From Thiotrichales bacterium (GTDB lineage Bacteria; Pseudomonadota; Gammaproteobacteria; Francisellales; CACEW01): a DNA stretch of 64,000 bases. The DNA is taken from the NCBI GenBank assembly GCA_947476405.1, contig CANJQG010000001.1, forward strand, positions 1 to 64,000, given 5' to 3'. Both the position numbers and the translations under genes were made by a program. Positions 59,157 through 64,000 of this stretch are shown piece by piece. The first letter of the stretch is position 1, and each line of letters begins with the position of its first letter. The notes beneath the pieces were generated by a model. It ran no database searches. It saw only the letters and a program-made list of their open reading frames with translations, and was not told the DNA's origin.

Positions 59157-59964
59157 GATAAATCTCACTTATAATACTTAGACACTCGATCACTTGAGAG
59201 GGCACATTTTCTTTAGGTGCAGCCATCTCAATAGAAACGTAATGCTCATAGCCTGCTTCTTTTAAATTTTGCATTAAATGACGATAGTGATCGACATATT
59301 CAGAACGCGCAATAATAGATTCCAAAAACGGTGCACTCACATGAACATGACGACACTCATCTAAGCACTGGTTAATTAAGTCAGGGTGCTCATGATTTAA
59401 AATCATCGTCCCCGCATCACAAATCATTTTAAATCCAGGAGAGTTGCATTGCTTAACAAATTGATACGCTGCCAGCGTACTGGTCATAAAATTGGTTCCG
59501 TATTCTACAGGATTGGGCTCCAAACAAAAGGAAACACCATGGCTAAAAGCATAATCACCTAGTTCACTAAAAAAAGTACGGGCGATCGCCATATCTAGTT
59601 CAAGATGATGACTAATACGATTTTTGGGATTGCCAAATACGAGTACAGGGCAAGATAGCGTCTCAGCAAAAAGAATCGCTTTTTTCAAGTAAGCCTTGAG
59701 ATGTTCACGAGCACTGTCATCGACAAATAAATACAGCCCCTCTGTCCCAAATAAAAGTGACTGCATGCTCACGAGAGATAACTGATGCTGGCGTAGCAAA
59801 TCTATTTTAAGCTGACGCGCTTCATGCAAATGATCATAGGGATTTTTTGCAAAAAAACGCGTGGGTGCAATCTCCAATCCTTCATATCCATATTGGCGCA
59901 TTGCAGCATACACAGCAGCATCTTCTGAAGCAGCCCAGGCAATATTCGAAATTGCTAATTTCAC
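59146..59964 (-). CDS. Sugar phosphate isomerase/epimerase (xylose-isomerase-like TIM barrel)
   Basis: A 272-residue AP_endonuc_2-type barrel: GYEGLEIAPTRFF, VLVFGNPKNR, VSFCLEPNPVEYGTNF (Glu), MICDAGTMIL (Asp), HVHVSAPFL (His), YVSIEMAAP (Glu), which are the metal-ligand positions. It overlaps both neighbours, so its product is likely used in the same glycan pathway. Substrate unknown. Confidence 0.85.
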   Translation of the reverse strand: MKLAISNIAWAASEDAAVYAAMRQYGYEGLEIAPTRFFAKNPYDHLHEARQLKIDLLRQHQLSLVSMQSLLFGTEGLYLFVDDSAREHLKAYLKKAILFAETLSCPVLVFGNPKNRISHHLELDMAIARTFFSELGDYAFSHGVSFCLEPNPVEYGTNFMTSTLAAYQFVKQCNSPGFKMICDAGTMILNHEHPDLINQCLDECRHVHVSAPFLESIIARSEYVDHYRHLMQNLKEAGYEHYVSIEMAAPKENVPSQVIECLSIISEIYHGL

Positions 59965-60917
59965 TGTACTGCACCTCTTTGCCCTACAAAAAAGCCTTTG
60001 ATTTCTTGTAAAATCAAATCACGTGAATACAGATATCCCCCTGCCCCCCCAAAAATTTGATCATAAGTAGATTTCATATTATAAAAAAGAGGAGACTTGC
60101 CCTTGATCTGATTAACAAAACGAGTACCCATTAAATAAAAAAACAGGTCTTCTGCAGAAATAGGCTCAACCGCTAAATTAAGCAGTTTAATATCCTGATG
60201 CATAGCCCACTCAATATCTTTCAACAAAAATTTTAAAGGATAAAACTGAAAACAACTCCGTGCATCAGTAAAGATTAAACTAGAAATATGCTGTTTACTC
60301 AAAAGCGCCTGCAATTGGCTTCGCATTTTAAAATCAGAAATAAATTGAAGCACTCTATTTCCAGAAGAATCTATTTGATAAAATTTCTCAATAAAATCTT
60401 GCTCTTTGGGCATATACAAGTCAATAATTTGGCTCCAAAGTTTTGGTATAATAGATACGGGAAGCGGATTGATCATATCATAAATAAAATTCTTCTTAAG
60501 ATGAGGGCCAAATAAACCAGGCAACCGTAGAATCGTATAATTTTTAAAGTGCCCACTTACCCATTGCTCAAAGAAATAACGATTTTTACCATAAGCCTCT
60601 TGAAGGGCTGGATTCGGCAAAGTGTTTTCCGTAACGCCATCGACAAAATCATATACATCGACAGTAGAAATCAGAACAAAATTTTCTGCAGTAACTGATT
60701 GAAGATGATCGATTAACCCTTGAATTTTTAAAAGATCTTCCTCAGGATTTTGATTGGCAAGCCATTTTGTAGCACTCACCCCGGCACAAACAACCAAATC
60801 AAAATGTTTGTTTCTAATGTCACCAATATTTTTTGAGTTATACAAAAAATCAAAGTCTTTTTGCTCAAGTAAATTTGAGCCAACAAATCCAGAATAACCG
60901 ATTAAGGCAGACATCAT
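59961..60917 (-). CDS. NAD-dependent sugar epimerase-like SDR
   Basis: A 318-residue extended SDR, rather divergent: ALIGYSGFVGSNLLEQ (nucleotide loop G-x-x-G-x-x-G), VVCAGVSATKWLA, LISTVDVYDFVDG (Ser/Thr), AYGKNRYFFEQWV (Tyr-x-x-x-Lys), LRLPGLFGPHLKKNF. First gene of a five-gene unit (SDR, isomerase, GT2, FAD oxidase, GT2). Product unknown. Confidence 0.82.
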   Translation of the reverse strand: MMSALIGYSGFVGSNLLEQKDFDFLYNSKNIGDIRNKHFDLVVCAGVSATKWLANQNPEEDLLKIQGLIDHLQSVTAENFVLISTVDVYDFVDGVTENTLPNPALQEAYGKNRYFFEQWVSGHFKNYTILRLPGLFGPHLKKNFIYDMINPLPVSIIPKLWSQIIDLYMPKEQDFIEKFYQIDSSGNRVLQFISDFKMRSQLQALLSKQHISSLIFTDARSCFQFYPLKFLLKDIEWAMHQDIKLLNLAVEPISAEDLFFYLMGTRFVNQIKGKSPLFYNMKSTYDQIFGGAGGYLYSRDLILQEIKGFFVGQRGAVQ

Positions 60918-61265
60918 ACACTATTACCTCTTTATCACAAATAACCAAGTTGAAATAAGCTTACTTTAGCCTAAATCTGCGCAGACATTGTAACCCTCTA
61001 ATATAATAGCATGCAAGGCAAGTCGCACTGAAAGCCGTTGCAGCAGCCCTAATTGATACTCAACACCTCTGCGCTCAAAATTAAAAAATGCCTTTTAAAT
61101 CCATTAAACTAACCCAAAAAGGAGTGGGCATTTATAATTCTATGTAAACACTCTATTATAGTGGTATTAATCTATGCTTTTGACCATAATCTTGTTGCCT
61201 ATAAATTTGTTTGATTCCACCTCCATAATTATAGTAAGATGGCACAAACTTTATAAGGATTAATA
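60918..61265. other. Intergenic region between divergent glycan units
   Basis: About 350 bases without a gene. It holds an interrupted inverted repeat (AAATGCC near 61085 and GGGCATTT near 61123) that could fold as a weak hairpin, and a promoter toward the right. 61010-61075 looks like unexplained, slightly GC-richer sequence, perhaps left from an earlier insertion or lost gene. No tRNA or RNA motif recognised. Confidence 0.4.
61207..61235 (+). promoter_or_regulatory. Promoter of the rightward glycosyltransferase genes
   Basis: TTGTTT (61207-61212) and TATAGT (61230-61235), 17 bases apart, followed by AAGGA at 61255-61259 and an ATG at 61266. Confidence 0.45.
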
Positions 61266-61312
61266 ATGCCCAAAACCATCATTAACAGCATCTCCTTAAT
61301 TTGCCCGACTAA

Positions 61313-61942
61313 ATGGAAATGAAAATGAAGAAATCCCCCCCCTATACTTACATTTCCACCCATAACTGGCTACCACAAGACGGTCTTTCTACACTTATTT
61401 CAGAGTGGTTAAATTACAAAAAACAAACAAAGTCTACTTCCCTATTAATTCTACAAGCGCTTTCTCCCCCCACAAAAGATCAAGCCACAAACCTTGTGCA
61501 AATCATCCAAAACTTAGCTTACCGCTTTGAGCTTAGCCAAACAGATATTAGCATCTGCAATAAGCTGTTGAGTGATACTGAACTGTCTACACTATATCAA
61601 AATTCTAACGCCATTTTAAGCTGTAAATTAAATCATGAAATACTCAATACAGCAACGCTTACTGCGATACGTGCAGGGATACCGATTATTTATCCAAGAC
61701 ATTCTCAATTAGCCCGCTTCATTCCTGAGAGTTACCCCTTTAATATGGAAAGTGATTGTAAAATTATCTCACTGCCAGATCCTTTAAAAAAATACTCACT
61801 TGCAACCTATTGGAACGTCGTGAGACAGGGAGAGATGTGTAAAAAACTCACCCTATTTGAAGCCAGTAGCACCGAAACCATTGCTCATGCAATAGCACAG
61901 TTTAATATAGAGGGCTTAAAGGAGACAATATGCGAATTCTGA
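61313..61942 (+). pseudogene. Truncated GT4-type glycosyltransferase (C-terminal part)
   Basis: A 209-residue frame that holds only a C-terminal GT-B half: LSDTELSTLYQNSNAILSCK then TAIRAGIPIIYPRHSQLARF, where full GT4 enzymes have an E-x7-E site and about 150 more N-terminal residues. The best Shine-Dalgarno serves a different frame: ATG 61266 encodes MPKTIINSISLICPTKWK and stops at 61322. The gene seems to have lost its N-terminal half or suffered a frameshift. It overlaps the next gene by 13 bases. It may still be expressed. Confidence 0.6.
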
Positions 61943-63243
61943 TTGATTTGACTCCAGTGATTATCAACAAAACAGGAGTACATCAAACTGGGCTTGATCT
62001 TGCAAGGGCGCTTCCTAAATATTTTGAATGCTATTTTAAATTTGGCCCACACATTTTTTCTTTAAGCCAATTACAAAGCTGGGATCAGCTTACCCCCCCC
62101 AAAAAACTCAAGCAACAGGTACAGGGATTTTTTTTCTCACATTTGCGAAAAAAAATTGATCCAGAAACCTTTCCCGATGATCTTTTGATATTAGACGCAG
62201 ATGTTTTGCTGCTGCTTGATCCGCTTTATGCTTTATTCTATCCTCGCTCAGTTTTAGATCGTGCAGTCACAATGATTTTGGATCTCACTCCCATCACAGT
62301 TCCTGACTGGCATGAGTCCCATATCTGCAAGCGGTATCAAGCAGCTTACCTGCACCTGCAAGCTAGTCAATCAAAATTAGTTTCTATTAGTCAAAGCACT
62401 GCAGATGATCTTTGGGTTAATTATGGATTGGGAGGCTCGACAGTTATTCCTCTCTACTTAAGAGAACTTCCCACAACTTCAACTCTACTTAAACAAGACA
62501 ATCCATTTCTTTTATTTGTGGGTAGCTTGGAAATTCGCAAAAACCTGCTAAATATTATCTGCGCATACGGCAAATCCAATGCTTACCAGAAGAATATTTC
62601 TTTGTATATTGTTGGGGGGGCAGCCTATCGCACCGAAGAAATTAAGGCGCTTGGGGCTAAGACGCCTGGCGTAAAATTCCTGGGCTTTGTTTCTGATAAA
62701 GAATTAGAGCAATTATATGCAAGCTGTTTAGGCATGGTTTATGTTAGCCAATGGGAAGGTTTTGGCTTTCCACTATTAGAAGCAATGGCCTACAAAGTTC
62801 CCTGTATTTCTTCAATCACTGGTGCTAGTCCAGAGGTTGGAGGCGATGCTGTCCTCTATGCAAATCCTTATAATACGGATGAAATTGCACAAAAAATAAA
62901 TCAGTTAATTGCGCTTTCTTCAGAAGAAAGGCAAGAGCTTGAGCAAAAAGCCTTCACGCGCAGCCATCTTTTTACCAAAGAAATTTTTTTAAGGAAAATG
63001 CATGCAAGCTTGGTAGAGAAAATTAATGAGAATAAGTCGGCACCAGCAAAGCGAATTGCCAGTTCGATTTTTTCAACTGGATTAGTTCCAGCTGAAGCAT
63101 GTTCAGTGAATTATAAAACACTTATGCGACAGAAAAATGCTTTTTCAAGAACTTTTATCTACTTACGAACAAAGTTAAAAACCTCCAGACTGGTTTTTTT
63201 TAAGGAGCGCTTGCTGGCACGTTTTTTCCCAGCTGCTCGCTAA
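61930..63243 (+). CDS. GT4 family glycosyltransferase
   Basis: A 437-residue GT-B enzyme: donor site with GSLEIRKNLLNII (Arg-Lys) and VSQWEGFGFPLLEAMAYKVP (E-x7-E), SITGASPEVGGDAVLYANP after it. The N-terminal half has DLARALPKYFE and VSISQSTADDL. Typical of mannosyl- or rhamnosyl-transferases of O-antigen clusters. A GGAG Shine-Dalgarno lies upstream, inside the truncated gene. It ends overlapping the convergent GT2 gene by four bases. Confidence 0.9.
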   Translation: MRILIDLTPVIINKTGVHQTGLDLARALPKYFECYFKFGPHIFSLSQLQSWDQLTPPKKLKQQVQGFFFSHLRKKIDPETFPDDLLILDADVLLLLDPLYALFYPRSVLDRAVTMILDLTPITVPDWHESHICKRYQAAYLHLQASQSKLVSISQSTADDLWVNYGLGGSTVIPLYLRELPTTSTLLKQDNPFLLFVGSLEIRKNLLNIICAYGKSNAYQKNISLYIVGGAAYRTEEIKALGAKTPGVKFLGFVSDKELEQLYASCLGMVYVSQWEGFGFPLLEAMAYKVPCISSITGASPEVGGDAVLYANPYNTDEIAQKINQLIALSSEERQELEQKAFTRSHLFTKEIFLRKMHASLVEKINENKSAPAKRIASSIFSTGLVPAEACSVNYKTLMRQKNAFSRTFIYLRTKLKTSRLVFFKERLLARFFPAAR

Positions 63244-64000
63244 TGACCCGCAATTCTACTTAAACCACGTGGTACAAAAGCCAAATAGTAACCTGGATAG
63301 CCCAGGCTTAAATTAGGATTGTAGTGTGGATCACACGCCATGACCATGCTCCATTTTTCAAAAAAACGCCTTGTTGCTACCTCATTGAGAGCTCGCTTCT
63401 CTGGAGTTGTATCTCGGCCACGCGTGCCGGACTCTTTATGATACAGCTGTGCTGCAGGGTCATAAACAATCACATAGCCAAGCTGCCGCACTTTTGTACA
63501 TAAGTCTGCATCATTCCATGTTACTGGAAAGCTTTCATCAAAGCCACCAATCTGCTCAAACAGAGACCTTGTCATCATAAGGCAAGCACCCGTTACAGCG
63601 GAACAACATTGCGCAAAATTAATTTTTCCAAAATAGCCGGATTGTTCCCTGGGAAGCCCAGCATAAACATGCAAAGCTGAGGCGGGGAACTCTAGCACAA
63701 CTCCTGCATGCTGGACACGCTCATCTGCATAATACAGTTTTGCACCGACGATTCCTACATTTTTTTGCAGTAGCATACTTAACATAGACTCAAACCAACC
63801 CTTTTCAATTGCTTCAATATCATTATTGAGAAACAATAAAATCTCTCCCTTCGCCTGCTGCACTGCAAAATTGTTAATTTTAGAAAAATTAAAGGGCCCT
63901 GGATAACTCACTATTTTAATTTGTTCAGAGCGAATTTTTTCAAAATATGTTAAAGTCTCAGACTTCTGACTATTGTTATTGACAATAATCACCTCTAAAT
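63240..64000 (-). CDS. GT2 family glycosyltransferase (rhamnosyltransferase-like), 5' end outside the window
   Basis: At least 252 residues, open to the window edge; the frame continues as LEVIIVNNNS at 64000, the usual first strand of a GT-A domain (the GTG at 63992 is not a real start). Visible: GEILLFLNNDIEAIEKGW (DxD-like NND), QHAGVVLE, TGACLMMTRSLFEQIGGFDE, WNDADLCTKVRQLGY and YHKESGTRG. It belongs to the multi-domain rhamnosyltransferase group; upstream domains may exist. Confidence 0.85.
   Translation of the reverse strand, partial: LEVIIVNNNSQKSETLTYFEKIRSEQIKIVSYPGPFNFSKINNFAVQQAKGEILLFLNNDIEAIEKGWFESMLSMLLQKNVGIVGAKLYYADERVQHAGVVLEFPASALHVYAGLPREQSGYFGKINFAQCCSAVTGACLMMTRSLFEQIGGFDESFPVTWNDADLCTKVRQLGYVIVYDPAAQLYHKESGTRGRDTTPEKRALNEVATRRFFEKWSMVMACDPHYNPNLSLGYPGYYLAFVPRGLSRIAGH

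Noticed and set aside
60918..61265. Possible small RNA or tRNA remnant in the intergenic region
   Set aside because: No cloverleaf or strong hairpin followed by T-run was found.
1..64000. CRISPR arrays, rRNA and tRNA genes
   Set aside because: No regularly spaced repeats and no rRNA or tRNA-like sequence were seen on reading both strands.

Overview
The window looks like a chromosomal stretch of a Legionellales-type gammaproteobacterium (Legionella/Coxiella/Aquicella-like). The main reason is a compact Icm/Dot type IVB secretion locus. Its DotB, DotC, DotD, DotL, DotA, IcmT, IcmV, IcmS, DotI/DotJ and IcmX-like proteins are of the virulence type rather than the IncI conjugation type. Housekeeping genes (rplU-rpmA, trpD/F, sodB, murI, rpe, tal) are of gammaproteobacterial character. 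No rRNA, tRNA or CRISPR array was seen. Species cannot be fixed from the sequence alone.

Layout. 1-880: tail of an IS3-type transposase, then a HigB/HigA-like toxin-antitoxin pair. 1048-9042 (minus): class A beta-lactamase, yaaA, a minimal type IV pilus set (short PilD, pilin, short PilB, PilC), rpmA/rplU, trpF/trpD and sodB. 9194-10831: a membrane protein and an Rpn/PD-(D/E)XK nuclease. 10902-26968 (minus, about 16 kb, genes mostly touching or overlapping): the Icm/Dot locus. In transcription order it holds icmC-like, icmD, dotD, dotC, dotB, icmT, dotL/icmO, icmV, an unknown 197-aa protein, an unknown 331-aa charged protein (candidate effector), dotJ/icmM, dotI/icmL, icmS, dotA, icmX-like, an unknown secreted protein and a GT-C glycosyltransferase. 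icmB, icmE, icmG, icmK, icmP, icmQ, icmW, icmJ, icmF and icmH are not in the window, so the machine must be completed elsewhere. An orphan sensor kinase is divergent from this run.

28224-39999: metabolic and accessory genes: rpe, murI, arginase, transaldolase, pgeF, a drug-type MFS exporter whose natural start is cut off by an A8 tract, an SMP-30-like lactonase, a 1387-residue SNF2 helicase, an outer-membrane barrel and a small lipoprotein.

40156-48105 (plus): a surface-polysaccharide operon with an ABC exporter pair (Wzm/Wzt type), rfbF-rfbG-rfbH for CDP-4-keto-3,6-dideoxyhexose, a split transketolase and an SDR reductase. A PIN-type toxin-antitoxin pair sits between rfbG and rfbH. The gene set predicts a CDP-linked, possibly two-carbon-branched dideoxy sugar. 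It ends at a clear intrinsic terminator.

48217-51360: a small accessory island with hipB plus a collapsed hipA remnant, a DUF4143 ATPase and an archaeal-type AAA ATPase, the last two with repeat or palindromic structure near their starts. 51464-64000: a second glycan region of glycosyltransferases (GT2, GT4, GT-C), an SDR, a TIM-barrel isomerase and an FAD oxidoreductase. It carries signs of rearrangement: a duplicated 3' end of a GT2 gene, a truncated glycosyltransferase and an AT-rich GT-C gene. The last gene runs off the window.

The points most worth following are the reordered Icm/Dot locus with two unassigned proteins and leaderless DotC and DotA, the promoter/terminator overlaps, and the CDP-sugar operon with its split transketolase.
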